Shown: positions 1-10,859, numbered from the stretch's first letter. The stretch is DNA of 64,000 bases from Acidobacteriota bacterium (GCA_029565065.1 JAKQOW010000048.1:62001-126000), one strand, 5' to 3'. Notes: a model not told the origin generated them from the sequence alone. Program-made: numbers and translations.

Positions 1-399
1 GAAATCGGCGACATCTTCGTGATCAACAAATCGGACCGCGACGGCGTGATCAAGACGGAGCAGGAGATCCGGGCGATTCTGGCCATGAACACCCGGGCCG
101 ACGGCTGGGAGCCCCCGGTGGTCAAGACGGTGGCCATCCGTGACGAAGGCATCGACTCGCTTTTCGCGGCGATCGCGGATCTCCGGCAGCAGCAGGCTTC
201 CGGCCGCGACCCGGGCCGCTTCGCCCTGCCCGCCGCCCGGGAGAAGCTGCTCCAGCTCTCGCGCGACCGCGTGTTTCAGGAGTTTCTGCGCCGCACCGGC
301 TTCGAGGAGCAGCTGGACGCGCTGGCGCAAAAAGTCTTGGACAAATCCGCGGATCCCTATTCTATAATAGACACTTTCCTGAGTAAGTTTGGCCGTTAG
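1..399 (+). CDS. meaB: MeaB/ArgK-type GTPase, C-terminal part (cut by window start)
   Basis: The reading frame is open from base 1, so only the last 132 residues are present. An NKSD sequence near residue 9 is the G4 guanine-specificity motif of P-loop GTPases, and the remainder (PPVVKTVAIRDEGID, then a helical tail with DPYSI) matches the C-terminus of the MeaB family. MeaB is a cytoplasmic chaperone that protects and reactivates adenosylcobalamin-dependent methylmalonyl-CoA mutase. The next gene, 11 bp downstream, is methylmalonyl-CoA epimerase, which supports this role. The Walker A end lies outside the window. A perfect TATAAT at 363-368 lies in the 3' end, but its only -35-like match is 20 bp away, so I do not call a promoter there. 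Confidence 0.85.
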   Translation, partial: EIGDIFVINKSDRDGVIKTEQEIRAILAMNTRADGWEPPVVKTVAIRDEGIDSLFAAIADLRQQQASGRDPGRFALPAAREKLLQLSRDRVFQEFLRRTGFEEQLDALAQKVLDKSADPYSIIDTFLSKFGR

Positions 400-410
400 G
401 AGGCGCCAGC

Positions 411-821
411 GTGTTCACCAAGATCGATCATATCGGGATCGCCGTCACGGCTCTTGACGACATCCTGAAATTCTATCAGGACGCCCTCGGGCTGCACCTT
501 CACGAAATCGAAGAGGTGCCCGAGCAGAAGGTTAGGGTGGCCATGTTCCCGGTCGGCGAGACCAACCTGGAGTTCCTGGAACCCACCTCCCCCGATTCCC
601 CCATCGCCAAATTCCTCGAGAAAAAGGGACAGGGCATCCACCACGTCTCGATCGGCGTGGAGGATATCGACCGCGTACTGGCGGAGCTCAAGGCCCGCGG
701 CGCCCGACTGATCAATGAGACCCCGGTCATCGGCGCCGGCGGCAAGCGGATCGCCTTCGTCCACCCGGCGTCCACGTCCGGCATCCTCCTGGAACTCAGC
801 CAGGCCCCCCTCCCCCGCTGA
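411..821 (+). CDS. mce: Methylmalonyl-CoA epimerase
   Basis: A 136-residue single vicinal-oxygen-chelate (glyoxalase) protein that interconverts (R)- and (S)-methylmalonyl-CoA in the propionyl-CoA/succinyl-CoA pathway. It opens with DHIGIAV, and the family metal ligands are visible: His near residue 6, Gln in the EQKVRVA segment, His in IHHVSIGV and Glu in LLELSQ. Length is normal for the family. The GTG start at 411 is chosen because TAGGAGG lies just upstream, overlapping the stop codon of the preceding GTPase gene, so the two are probably co-transcribed and translationally coupled. Confidence 0.93.
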   Translation: MFTKIDHIGIAVTALDDILKFYQDALGLHLHEIEEVPEQKVRVAMFPVGETNLEFLEPTSPDSPIAKFLEKKGQGIHHVSIGVEDIDRVLAELKARGARLINETPVIGAGGKRIAFVHPASTSGILLELSQAPLPR

Positions 822-846
822 ACCCCGGCCAGGCAGGAGACACGTC

Positions 847-1728
847 ATGCTTCCCATCACCATCGGCATCATCGGCGGCAGCGGCTTGTACAAGATGAAG
901 GATCTCTCCGACGTGGAGGAGATCAAGGTCGAGACTCCGTTCGGCCCCCCCAGCGACAATTTCATCGTCGGCACGCTAGCCAAGCGCCGGGTGGCGTTCC
1001 TCCCGCGCCACGGCCGCGGCCACCGGTTCCTGCCCTCCGAGATCAACTACCGGGCCAATGTGTTCGGCTTCAAGAAACTGGGCGTACGCCAGGTGATTTC
1101 CATCTCGGCGGTCGGCTCGCTGAAAGAGGAGCACCAGCCGCTGGACATCATCCTGCCCGACCAGTTCATCGACCGCACCTTCCGGCGCGCCGCCACGTTT
1201 TTCGGCGACGGCGTCGTCGGTCACATCGCGTTCGGTGATCCCCTCTGTCGCCATCTGGTTAACAGCGTCGCCCAGGGCGCGCAGAACGCCGAAATCACGG
1301 TGAAGGTCAGGGGAACCTACCTCTGCATGGAAGGGCCCGCGTTTTCCACCCGGGCCGAGAGCCAGCTCTACCGCAGCTGGGGGCTCGATATCATCGGCAT
1401 GACCAACGCCACGGAGGCCAAGCTGTTCCGCGAGGCGGAAATCTGCTACGCGACCATCGCCCTGGTCACCGACTACGACTGCTGGCATCAGTCCGAAGCG
1501 CCGGTCACGGTGGACATGATCATCGAGAACCTGAGCCGGAACAACGAGAACGCCCAGCGGATCCTGAAAGAGACGGTGAAGGTGCTGCCCGAAGACCGGG
1601 ACTGCACCTGCCACCACGCGCTCAAGGACGCGCTCATCACGCAGCCCGACAGCATCCCGCAATCCACCCGGGAGAAGCTGGCCCTGATCATCGGCCACTA
1701 CCTGCCGGAGAAATCCAAGTCGGAGTAA
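847..1728 (+). CDS. mtnP: S-methyl-5'-thioadenosine phosphorylase
   Basis: A 293-residue cytoplasmic purine nucleoside phosphorylase of the MTAP class that cleaves methylthioadenosine with phosphate to adenine and methylthioribose-1-phosphate. The phosphate loop IGGSGLY lies near residues 8-14, followed by LPRHGRGHR, YLCMEGPAFSTRAES and MTNATEAKL, and VTDYDCW contains the family Asp. The ATG at 847 follows a GGAG about 8 bp upstream. An in-frame extension back to 715 would run inside the epimerase gene and is rejected. The following PfkB-family kinase suggests a small nucleoside/sugar salvage unit. No other methionine-salvage genes are visible, so the fate of the methylthioribose-1-phosphate is unknown here. 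Confidence 0.93.
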   Translation: MLPITIGIIGGSGLYKMKDLSDVEEIKVETPFGPPSDNFIVGTLAKRRVAFLPRHGRGHRFLPSEINYRANVFGFKKLGVRQVISISAVGSLKEEHQPLDIILPDQFIDRTFRRAATFFGDGVVGHIAFGDPLCRHLVNSVAQGAQNAEITVKVRGTYLCMEGPAFSTRAESQLYRSWGLDIIGMTNATEAKLFREAEICYATIALVTDYDCWHQSEAPVTVDMIIENLSRNNENAQRILKETVKVLPEDRDCTCHHALKDALITQPDSIPQSTREKLALIIGHYLPEKSKSE

Positions 1729-1789
1729 CCGCCGGCGCCGTCGCCCATCACCATCGCCGCGAACCCGGAAGTCTCATCGGAGGACGCCC

Positions 1790-2689
1790 ATGTCCCTGCT
1801 CGCCATCGGATCCGTCGCGTTCGACAGTGTCACGACCCCCTTCGGCCGGGCGGAGCGGGTGGTGGGGGGTTCCGCCACCTACTTCAGCCTGGTGGCCAGC
1901 TTCTTCACCGACGTCGCCGTCGTCGCGGTGGTCGGCGAGGATTTCACCGACGAGCACCTCCGGATCTTCCTGGACCACGGGATCGATATCCGCCAGATCC
2001 AGCGCCGCCGCGGCAAGTCGTTCTTCTGGGCGGGCGAGTACAACCGCGACCTGAACGAGGCGCACACGCTGGCCACCGAGCTGAACGTCTTCGCCGAGTT
2101 CAAACCCGAGGTCCATCCCGACCACCGGCGCGTCCGGCACCTGTTTCTCGGCAACATCGACCCCGACCTGCAGCACCACGTCCTCGACCAGATGGAGGGG
2201 GATCCCCTGGTCGCCCTCGATTCGATGAACTACTGGATCCAGAACAAGCCCGAGGCGCTGGCCCGCGTCCTGTCCCGGGTTCACATCCTGCTGCTCAACG
2301 AGGGCGAGGCGCGCATGCTCACCGGCGAGTATCACCTGGTGACGGCGGTCCGGCGGATCGCCGCCCTCGGCCCGCGAACCATCGTTGTGAAGCGCGGCGA
2401 GTATGGCAGCCTGGTGAGCCACGCCGGGGAGTTGTTCGTGGCGCCGGCCTATCCGATGGAGACGGTGATGGATCCCACCGGCGCCGGCGATTGCTTCGCG
2501 GGCGGATTCATGGGCTACCTGGCCGGCGCGAACCGGGATGACATGGCCGCGATCCGGACCGCGGTGCTGTACGGTTCGGTGATGGCCTCGTTCGACATCG
2601 AGGCGTTCTCGGTCAACCGGCTCCGCGAGCTGACCTTCCCCGACATCCAGGCGCGCCTGGAGCACTTTCGCCAGGTGATCGGCGTTTGA
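1790..2689 (+). CDS. PfkB-family carbohydrate/nucleoside kinase
   Basis: A 299-residue ribokinase-fold kinase. The PfkB second signature is clear near residues 227-238 (DPTGAGDCFAGGF), supplying the anion hole and the catalytic Asp; GGSATYFSL near residue 24 belongs to the substrate side. The substrate cannot be read from sequence: ribokinase, adenosine kinase and other sugar kinases share this fold. It starts 61 bp after mtnP with a good GGAGG ribosome site, so co-transcription with MTA phosphorylase is likely and a purine-nucleoside or pentose substrate is plausible (inference). Length is normal and no residues appear missing. Confidence 0.85.
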   Translation: MSLLAIGSVAFDSVTTPFGRAERVVGGSATYFSLVASFFTDVAVVAVVGEDFTDEHLRIFLDHGIDIRQIQRRRGKSFFWAGEYNRDLNEAHTLATELNVFAEFKPEVHPDHRRVRHLFLGNIDPDLQHHVLDQMEGDPLVALDSMNYWIQNKPEALARVLSRVHILLLNEGEARMLTGEYHLVTAVRRIAALGPRTIVVKRGEYGSLVSHAGELFVAPAYPMETVMDPTGAGDCFAGGFMGYLAGANRDDMAAIRTAVLYGSVMASFDIEAFSVNRLRELTFPDIQARLEHFRQVIGV

Positions 2690-2741
2690 TTTGAAAATTC
2701 CGCCCGTTCCCGGTAATCTAAACGGGCGGAGAACATGTTTC

Positions 2742-4592
2742 ATGGAATGGCGCGCCGCCCTCAACCAGAAGCTGACTGCCCTGCCCAACGCGCCGGGCGT
2801 CTACCTGTATCGGGACGCCCGGGGTGCGGTCATCTACATCGGCAAGGCCCGCGACCTGCGGCACCGGGTGCGATCCTACTTCCAGGAAGCCCGCGAGCTC
2901 GATCCGAAGACCGCCCGGCTGGTGGCGGAGCTCCGCGACGTCGAGTACATCGTCACCGGCAGCGAATACGAGGCGTTCATCCTCGAGAGCAACCTGGTGC
3001 ACGAGCACCAGCCCCGCTACAATTTCTACCTGAAGGACGACAAATCATTTCCCTTCATCCGGATCACCCTCAAAGCCCCCTTTCCCCAGATCAGCCTGAC
3101 CCGCCGGCCGATCCGTGACGGCTCGCGCTACTTCGGCCCCTACATCCCCGCCTCCCGGGCGCGCCTGCTCATCGACACGGTCCGGCGCACGTTCGGCATC
3201 CGCCACTGTCGCAAAGAGATTGACGGGACCGCAACCCGGCCCTGCTGCCTGGACTATCACATCGAGCGCTGCCTGGGCCCATGCGTGGCCGCCCTGTGCA
3301 GCCCCGAGCAGTACCGGGCGGCGGTGGACGCGGCGATCCTGTTCCTGGAAGGCCGCGACCGCGATCTGCGGCGGCGCCTCGAAGCCGACATGAACCAGGC
3401 GGCCGCCGAGCTGCGATTCGAGGAAGCCGCGCGGCTGCGGAACCGGATCCAGGCGGTCCAGGCGCTCGCCGACGAACAGCAGTCCGTGCTCGGCATCGAG
3501 GACGATGCGGACGTGTTCGGCGGCTACTTCCGGGACGGCCGGCTGTCGGTGCAGGTCTTCCACATGCGCGGCGCCAAGGTGGTGGATCGGCGGCAATACT
3601 ACTGGGAAGACCTGCCGCACTGGAACGGGGCCGAGTTTTATGCCGAGTTTCTCCGCCAGTTCTACTACCGGGAACTGCGCATTCCACCCCGGGTGTTCGT
3701 GCCCACCGCGGTGGCGGAACCGGACCTGCTCGCCCAGTGGCTCACGGAGCGCCGCGGCCGTCGGGTCGTGATCGCCCACCCGCGACGCGGCCGGTGGCTG
3801 CGCCTGCTCGAGCTGGCGGAGCTGAACGCGCGCCACGCCTTCTTCCTCCGCTTCCCGACCGTGGACCAGCAGCCGGACAGCCTCCGCCTCCTCCAGGCCG
3901 CCCTCGATCTGCCGGAACCGCCGGGGCGGATTGAAGGCTTCGACATGTCCACCACCCAGGGCCGCGAGTCGGTGGGCGTCATGGTGGCCATGATCGCGGG
4001 GCGGATGGCACCCGCGCAGTACCGACGTTTCCGGATCCGCACGACCGGCGGGCAGCCGGACGATCTGGCCGCCATGCGGGAAGTCGTCTGCCGGCGCTGC
4101 CGAAGGTTGCTGGACGAGCACCGGGAGCTGCCCGACCTGATCCTGGTGGACGGCGGCGAGGGCCAGGTCGCCGCCGCTCTGGACGGCCTGGCCGCGCTGG
4201 ATCCGGCCATCCGGGTGCCGGTGGCGGGTTTGGCCAAACGGCGCGAGGAGGTCTACCTGCCGGGCCGGAAGGAGCCGCTCCGGCTCCCCCGGACCTCGCC
4301 GGCCCTCAAGCTCCTCCAGCAGGTCCGGGACGAGGCGCACCGCTTCGCCGTAACCTACCACCGCCGGCGCCGCGCCGGGGCCTCGTTCGCCTCGCCGCTC
4401 GACGACATCCCCGGCGTGGGTCCCCGCCGCAAGCAGACGCTGTTGAAACAATTCGGATCCTGGCGGCGCATCGCGTCCGCCAGCGAGGCGGATCTGGCCG
4501 AGGCGCTGGGCGGCCGGATCGCGGCCAAAGTCTACCAGGCGCTCCATCCTGACGAGGTGCATACGCATGATCAAAACGCTGCCGATCATTAG
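2742..4592 (+). CDS. uvrC: UvrABC system protein C (excinuclease subunit)
   Basis: A 616-residue nucleotide-excision-repair endonuclease that makes both incisions around a lesion with UvrA/UvrB. Visible in order: GIY-YIG domain (PGVYLYRD, then VIYIGKA, residues about 15-90), a UVR motif helix near residues 195-230 (ELRFEEAARLRNRIQ), the RNase H-like 3'-nuclease half with FDMSTTQG and LVDGGEGQ, and C-terminal helix-hairpin-helix motifs beginning DDIPGVGPRRK. ATG 2742 is chosen over the upstream in-frame TTG at 2691 because GGCGGAG precedes it and homology starts there. The 3' end overlaps the next gene by 26 bp in another frame. Confidence 0.95.
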   Translation: MEWRAALNQKLTALPNAPGVYLYRDARGAVIYIGKARDLRHRVRSYFQEARELDPKTARLVAELRDVEYIVTGSEYEAFILESNLVHEHQPRYNFYLKDDKSFPFIRITLKAPFPQISLTRRPIRDGSRYFGPYIPASRARLLIDTVRRTFGIRHCRKEIDGTATRPCCLDYHIERCLGPCVAALCSPEQYRAAVDAAILFLEGRDRDLRRRLEADMNQAAAELRFEEAARLRNRIQAVQALADEQQSVLGIEDDADVFGGYFRDGRLSVQVFHMRGAKVVDRRQYYWEDLPHWNGAEFYAEFLRQFYYRELRIPPRVFVPTAVAEPDLLAQWLTERRGRRVVIAHPRRGRWLRLLELAELNARHAFFLRFPTVDQQPDSLRLLQAALDLPEPPGRIEGFDMSTTQGRESVGVMVAMIAGRMAPAQYRRFRIRTTGGQPDDLAAMREVVCRRCRRLLDEHRELPDLILVDGGEGQVAAALDGLAALDPAIRVPVAGLAKRREEVYLPGRKEPLRLPRTSPALKLLQQVRDEAHRFAVTYHRRRRAGASFASPLDDIPGVGPRRKQTLLKQFGSWRRIASASEADLAEALGGRIAAKVYQALHPDEVHTHDQNAADH

Positions 4593-6273
4593 CCTGATCC
4601 TGCTGCTTGCCGTGACGGCGCCGACGCCCCCGGGCGCCGCCGCCAGGAAGCCCGCGGATCCGGTTCGGATCACCGTCATCCAGACGACGGACATTCACGG
4701 CCGACTGGCCGCGTGGGACTATTTCCGCGGGGCGCCGGCGGACCTCGGTCTGGTGCGGGTCGCCGCCCACGTCCGCGCGGCCCGTCAGGACAACCCCCAC
4801 CTGCTGCTGATCGACAACGGCGACTCCATCCAGGGCAGTCCCCTGGCGTACTATTACGCGGAGGTGAAGGCGGACGAGCCCAATCCGGTCATCCAGACGA
4901 TGAACGCGATGGGCTACGACGCCATGACCGTGGGCAACCACGAATACAATTTCGGTCTGGACGTGCTGCAACGCTGTCGCCGCGAGGCCCGCTTCCCCTT
5001 CCTGTCGGCAAACACTTACCGGACCGACCGCCCGGACCAGCCGTTCTTCGAGCCGTACATCGTCCGCCAGTACGGGCCCGTGCGCATCGGCGTGCTGGGC
5101 TTGACCACCCGTAACATCCCCAACTGGGAAACGCCGGCCAACTATGCGGGGCTCGAGTTCCGCGAGACGCTCCAGGAAGCCGTCCGGTGGGTGAAGGTAC
5201 TCCGCGACCAGGAACGCGTGGACGCGGTCATCGTGAACACCCATGAGGGCTACGAGGCCGACCTGGAGACCGGACAGCCGAACGGTTCCGGATACGAAAA
5301 TGCCGCCTGGGCCATCCTGCAGCAGGTGCCCGGTGTCGACGTCCTGCTCACCGGCCACGCTCACGAGAACATTCCGCCGCGCCTGGTCAACGGCGTGCTC
5401 ACGGCCCAGGGACACCGCTGGGCGGAGCATCTCGTGCAGCTCGACCTGGTGTTCCGCAAGCAGGGCAAACGCTGGACGCTGGCCGAAAAGACCGGACGGA
5501 ACGTGCCCATGAAGGGCCCGGAAGACCCCGCGGTGGCCGCGCTGGTGGAGCCGGCCCACGCGGCCACGCTGCGCTGGCTGGACGAAACCATCGGCACCGC
5601 CGAGGACGATCTCTCGGCCGAGGGCGTCTACGTCCGCGACAATCCCCTGCTGGACCTGGTCCACACGGTGATGCGCGAGCACACGGGCGCCCAGATGAGC
5701 ATGGCCGCCTATCTGCCGGGCCGTCCGCTGACGATCCGGCGGGGCGACATCAAGGTCCGGGACATTTACGCCCTCTACGTGTACGAAAACACCACGGTCA
5801 CCCTCGGCCTGTCGGGCAAGGACGTCGCCGCCGCCCTGGAGCACGCCGCCGGTGTCTACGACCAGGCGGAATGGGATCCCGGCCAGCAGCTTCTGCGGCT
5901 GGGACAGGCGCCCAATTTCCGAATGTACAACTTCGACACCCTGTCCGGCGCCGACTACGCCATCGATCCAACCCGTCCGGCGGGCGAGCGACTGCGCTAT
6001 CTGTATTACCAGAACCGGCCCATCGATCCCGCCGCCGAATTCACGGTGGCTGTGTCCAACTACCAGGCGGTGGGCGGCGGACACTACGACATGTTCCAGC
6101 GGGGACGCCGGATCGCCTTCGATTCCACCGACATCCGGACGCTGATCATCCAGCACATCCGCCGCAAAGGCCGTCTGGCGCCGGAGTGCGACCACAACTG
6201 GCATCTGGCGGTGCCGGTGGAACTCCGGCTGGCCGCCCGCCGGACGACCGCGCCCGCTTCCGACTCCCGCTGA
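4567..6273 (+). CDS. Exported bifunctional 5'-nucleotidase/metallophosphoesterase
   Basis: A 568-residue protein of the UshA/CpdB/YfkN-type 5'-nucleotidase family. It starts with a signal peptide (hydrophobic stretch about residues 5-18, then an Ala-rich cleavage region), so it acts in the periplasm or cell envelope. All metallophosphoesterase motifs are seen: TTDIHGRL, NGDSIQGSP, GNHEYNFG, VNTHEG and TGHAHEN. The C-terminal nucleotidase domain covers roughly residues 350-555, with VAVSNYQAVGGG as the base-stacking and substrate region. Likely substrates are nucleoside monophosphates or 2',3'-cyclic nucleotides. It overlaps uvrC by 26 bp and is followed after 10 bp by the patatin-like gene. 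Confidence 0.88.
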   Translation: MIKTLPIISLILLLAVTAPTPPGAAARKPADPVRITVIQTTDIHGRLAAWDYFRGAPADLGLVRVAAHVRAARQDNPHLLLIDNGDSIQGSPLAYYYAEVKADEPNPVIQTMNAMGYDAMTVGNHEYNFGLDVLQRCRREARFPFLSANTYRTDRPDQPFFEPYIVRQYGPVRIGVLGLTTRNIPNWETPANYAGLEFRETLQEAVRWVKVLRDQERVDAVIVNTHEGYEADLETGQPNGSGYENAAWAILQQVPGVDVLLTGHAHENIPPRLVNGVLTAQGHRWAEHLVQLDLVFRKQGKRWTLAEKTGRNVPMKGPEDPAVAALVEPAHAATLRWLDETIGTAEDDLSAEGVYVRDNPLLDLVHTVMREHTGAQMSMAAYLPGRPLTIRRGDIKVRDIYALYVYENTTVTLGLSGKDVAAALEHAAGVYDQAEWDPGQQLLRLGQAPNFRMYNFDTLSGADYAIDPTRPAGERLRYLYYQNRPIDPAAEFTVAVSNYQAVGGGHYDMFQRGRRIAFDSTDIRTLIIQHIRRKGRLAPECDHNWHLAVPVELRLAARRTTAPASDSR

Positions 6274-6283
6274 CCGGTCGGCC

Positions 6284-7297
6284 ATGGCATCATCGGGCGC
6301 GCTCAGCTATCGCTGGATCTTCGACACCGGCGGTTCCGGCCGCGGCGCCTGGTCGGGCGGTTTCGGCTACCGGCTGGCCAAAGATCTCGGTGCGGCCGGC
6401 ATCAGCCCGGCGGTGCTGACGGGTAGTTCCATCGGGGCGTTCACGTCGATGGATCTGGCCACCGGCGACCCGGAGGTCCTGTACCGAAGCTGGTCCAACT
6501 GGTCGGACACAATTCCGGTGGATGTTCCGATCGGCCCGGATGAGCGGGGTTTCTTCGGTCTGTTCTCGTTCCGCCGCAGCGTGAAGCAGTCCATCGCGTT
6601 CACCCTGGACCCGCCCACTGAAGCCGCGTTGTTCGATCCCAGGAATTCCCGCCGCCTGTTCATCGTGACCTCGCGGGTGGTGCCGGAAACTGCTCCGCGC
6701 CGGGGCGACCTCATGCGCATGTTCCTGATGGTGGCCACGCGGGAGTGGCGGCACAAGTACCGGCCGCGCGGGCTCCGCTTTGAACCCGTGGTGTACGGCC
6801 GGTGGCCGGAGGACCCGGAGCCGGCGGCGGCCGCCGCCGGCTGCCCCTGGCTGCGGCGGCTCACTCCGGCCAACGTGCGGGAGGCGCTGATGGCCGCCTG
6901 CCTGCTGCCCCTCGTCATGGGGCAGCCCGTGTCCCTTGACGGAGACCGCCTCATCGACGGCGGCATCACCTCCAAGACACCGCTGGCGTTCGCCCACTAT
7001 CCCGGCGGTTTCGCTCTGGACCGACTGGTCAGGACGGATCGCACACTGGTGGTCATGAACAACCCGGAGGGCATCATGTGGAAAACGGCGTTGCGGCTCG
7101 ATGCGTGGAATGATTCCGAGCCGGTCCGCCGCGCGACCGCAGCCGGAAACCTCCTGGTGGCCCATCCGGTCCACCGGATCCGCAACTCGACGGTCACCCG
7201 GGACCCGGCGGCGACCATGCGGACATTCGATCAGGGCCAGGAGGAAGCCCGCCTGTTTCTGCGGCGCGATCCGGCGCGTCGATTTTTCGAACTGTAG
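6284..7297 (+). CDS. Patatin-like phospholipase family protein
   Basis: A 337-residue serine acyl hydrolase. The Ser-Asp dyad architecture is visible: a glycine-rich oxyanion segment (GGSGRGAW, residues 12-19), the nucleophile elbow GSSIG near residues 47-51, and the catalytic Asp in DGGI near residue 226. No signal peptide is evident, so it is probably cytoplasmic or membrane-peripheral. The family hydrolyses acyl esters of glycerolipids; the actual lipid is unknown. The ATG at 6284 is 10 bp after the nucleotidase stop, with only a weak ribosome site, so coupled translation is likely. Confidence 0.82.
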   Translation: MASSGALSYRWIFDTGGSGRGAWSGGFGYRLAKDLGAAGISPAVLTGSSIGAFTSMDLATGDPEVLYRSWSNWSDTIPVDVPIGPDERGFFGLFSFRRSVKQSIAFTLDPPTEAALFDPRNSRRLFIVTSRVVPETAPRRGDLMRMFLMVATREWRHKYRPRGLRFEPVVYGRWPEDPEPAAAAAGCPWLRRLTPANVREALMAACLLPLVMGQPVSLDGDRLIDGGITSKTPLAFAHYPGGFALDRLVRTDRTLVVMNNPEGIMWKTALRLDAWNDSEPVRRATAAGNLLVAHPVHRIRNSTVTRDPAATMRTFDQGQEEARLFLRRDPARRFFEL

Positions 7298-7304
7298 GAG
7301 CGCC

Positions 7305-8128
7305 ATGTCCCGTCACACCCTGCTCACCCCGGACGAGCTGCGCCGCCGCGCGCGCCGCGATCTGCATTGCCACACGAAGTATTGCCGTCACGCCGTCGGT
7401 GAAATGGAGGAATACGTCCGCACGGCCATCGACCGGGGTCTCGAGGAAATCGGCTTTCTGGAACATGTGGAGTGGGGGATTCAGTACGGCCGCCGGACCT
7501 GGCTGGACGCCGCTGAGCTGGATGTTTACTGGGAAGAGGCATCCGCGCTCAAGCGGCGGTACGCCCGTCAGATCGTGGTCTCGGCGGGCATCGAGCTGGG
7601 CGTGAATCCGGCGGCGGTTCCGGAGCTCGCAGCTCTGGCGGCGCGACATCCCTGGGACCGCGTTGCCTTGTCCTATCACTTTGTCTGGGATGAAGCGGCG
7701 AACACCCACCTGAACATCAGCTCGGCCAAGGATCCCAACCTGCGGCTGCTGCTGGCACGGGATCCCGTGGCCCTGACGCTGGAGTACTACGACGTGCTGG
7801 CGCGGCACATCCCGGTGTTCCACCCGTTTATGGTCTGCCATCTGGACGTGCCCCGCCGCAACCTGCCGGACGTGTCAGAAGTGCCGGAAGTCCGCGCGGC
7901 CATCCGGCGTTTGCTGGCCGCCATGCGTCAAGCGGGAGTGGCTCTGGAGATCAATACGGCGGGCTACGTCTACACGGGGCAGCTGTACCCGGCGCGGGTC
8001 ACCCTGTCCGACGCGATCCGGATGGGTTTGGACCTGGTCTTCGCCTCCGACAGCCATGCGCCGTATCGCCCGGGCGCCGATTTCGACCGGGCGCTGGCGG
8101 ATATCCTCCCCGAGCTGCAGAACGGCCG

Positions 8129-8132
<4 letters not shown>
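7305..8132 (+). CDS. PHP-domain phosphatase, histidinol-phosphatase-like
   Basis: A 275-residue TIM-barrel PHP-family metal-dependent phosphoesterase. The first metal motif DLHCHTKYC is at residues 18-26, followed by [30 protein letters not shown] and the late FASDSHAP motif, as in HisK-type histidinol phosphatases. Activity on histidinol phosphate is possible but unproven, since no other his genes are nearby. ATG 7305 is chosen because GTAGGAG, which overlaps the stop of the patatin gene, sits just ahead; a longer in-frame version would overlap the lipase gene. Its stop codon overlaps the convergent nfu gene by 4 bp. Confidence 0.82.
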
Positions 8133-9606
<1,474 letters not shown>

Positions 9607-9626
9607 GCTCACCACCGCAACGTATC

Positions 9627-9658
9627 CGGCCCGGGCGCTCGTCCCGGGCCGTTCTTTT
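9627..9658 (+). terminator. Intergenic hairpin between gap and pgk
   Basis: CGGCCCGGG (9627-9635) pairs perfectly with CCCGGGCCG (9643-9651) around a 7-nt loop, followed by TTCTTTT. The stem is strong but the U tract is short and interrupted. It may act as a partial terminator or mRNA-stabilising element that lets gap be expressed above pgk. Confidence 0.5.
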
Positions 9659-9669
9659 CGGAGGACGAC

Positions 9670-10857
9670 ATGAACAAGCTATCAGTGAAGGACATCGACG
9701 TCAGGGGCCGGCGCGTATTCGTCCGGGTGGACTTCAACGTACCCATCAAGGACGGCAAGATCAAGGACAAGACCCGGATCACCGCCGCCATCCCCACCAT
9801 CCGTCACCTGCTCGACGGTGGTGCCGCCGTCATCCTCGCCTCCCACCTGGGTCGGCCCAAGGGCGGGCCGAGCCCCGAGTTCAGCCTGGAGCCCGTCGCC
9901 GCCGAGCTGGCCGGCCTCCTCGGTCGCAAGGTCGGTTTCGCGACGGACTGCGTGGGCGAGCCGGCCCGGCTGGCCGTCCAGGCCATGCAGCCCGGCGACG
10001 TGCTGCTGCTGGAGAACCTCCGCTTCCACAAGGAAGAGGAGCAGAACAACCCCGGCTTCGCCGAGCAGCTGGCCGGCCTGGCGGAAGTTTACGTCAACGA
10101 CGCGTTCGGCACGGCCCACCGCGCGCACGCCTCCACGGAGGGCATGACCCGGTTCTTCAAGGAACGGGCGGCCGGCCTGCTGATGGAGCGGGAGCTGCAT
10201 TACCTGGGCAAGGCGCTGAGCGAGCCGGAGCGGCCGTTCGTGGCCATCCTCGGCGGCGCCAAGGTCTCGGACAAGATCGAGGTGATCACCAACCTCATGG
10301 GCAAGGTGGACGCGCTGCTGATCGGCGGCGCCATGGCCTACACCTTCCTCAAGGCCCGCGGCGAGGCGGTGGGCCTGTCTCTCGTCGAACCGGACAAGAT
10401 CGAACTGGCCGCCCGCCTCCTGCTCCAGGCGGCGGAGCGGGGCCTGGAGTTCCTCCTGCCCGTGGATCATGTGATCGCCGACCGGATCGCCGAAGACGCC
10501 CGGGTGAATATGACGAACCCCGGCGACCCGATCCCCGACGGCTGGATGGGTGTCGACATCGGGCCCATGACCTATATGACGTATGCCCGGAAGATCCAGC
10601 AAGCCCGGACGATCCTCTGGAACGGCCCCATGGGGGTGTTCGAAATCCGTCCGTTTGCCAATGGGACGCAGTCCGTCGCCAAGGCGGTCGCCGCGTCGTC
10701 GGCCTGCAGCATCATCGGCGGCGGCGATTCGGTGTCCGCCGTCCAGCAGGCCGGCGTCACCGACGCGATCACGCACATATCCACCGGCGGCGGCGCTTCA
10801 CTGGAATTTCTGGGCGGCCTCGAGTTGCCCGGCGTCACCGCGCTCAGCGACCGCTGA
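9670..10857 (+). CDS. pgk: Phosphoglycerate kinase
   Basis: A 395-residue two-domain enzyme transferring phosphate from 1,3-bisphosphoglycerate to ADP. Motifs: [11 protein letters not shown] at about residues 19-29, SHLGRPKG near residue 58, [41 protein letters not shown] and the nucleotide-binding GGGDSVSAV, followed by STGGGASLE. Length is typical. ATG 9670 follows TTTTCGGAGGAC, a strong ribosome site just after the intergenic hairpin. It is followed after 70 bp by tpiA in the same direction. Confidence 0.96.
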   Translation: MNKLSVKDIDVRGRRVFVRVDFNVPIKDGKIKDKTRITAAIPTIRHLLDGGAAVILASHLGRPKGGPSPEFSLEPVAAELAGLLGRKVGFATDCVGEPARLAVQAMQPGDVLLLENLRFHKEEEQNNPGFAEQLAGLAEVYVNDAFGTAHRAHASTEGMTRFFKERAAGLLMERELHYLGKALSEPERPFVAILGGAKVSDKIEVITNLMGKVDALLIGGAMAYTFLKARGEAVGLSLVEPDKIELAARLLLQAAERGLEFLLPVDHVIADRIAEDARVNMTNPGDPIPDGWMGVDIGPMTYMTYARKIQQARTILWNGPMGVFEIRPFANGTQSVAKAVAASSACSIIGGGDSVSAVQQAGVTDAITHISTGGGASLEFLGGLELPGVTALSDR

Positions 10858-10859
10858 GT

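Noticed and set aside
363..368. Perfect TATAAT near the 3' end of the MeaB-like gene
   Set aside because: The nearest -35-like match (TTGGAC, 337-342) is 20 bp away, outside the usual 16-18 bp, and the epimerase gene is well placed for read-through from upstream.
715..846. Longer start for MTA phosphorylase
   Set aside because: The in-frame extension overlaps the 3' part of the epimerase gene, is rich in Pro, Ser and Arg, and homology begins at ATG 847.
3045..4694. 549-residue open frame on the minus strand over uvrC
   Set aside because: It lies entirely opposite a clear uvrC gene and has no recognisable domains; long antisense frames are expected in GC-rich genes.
4306..6285. 659-residue open frame on the minus strand over the 5'-nucleotidase
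   Set aside because: Shadow of a gene with all metallophosphoesterase motifs; composition is rich in Gly, Arg, His and Asp, as expected for an antisense frame.
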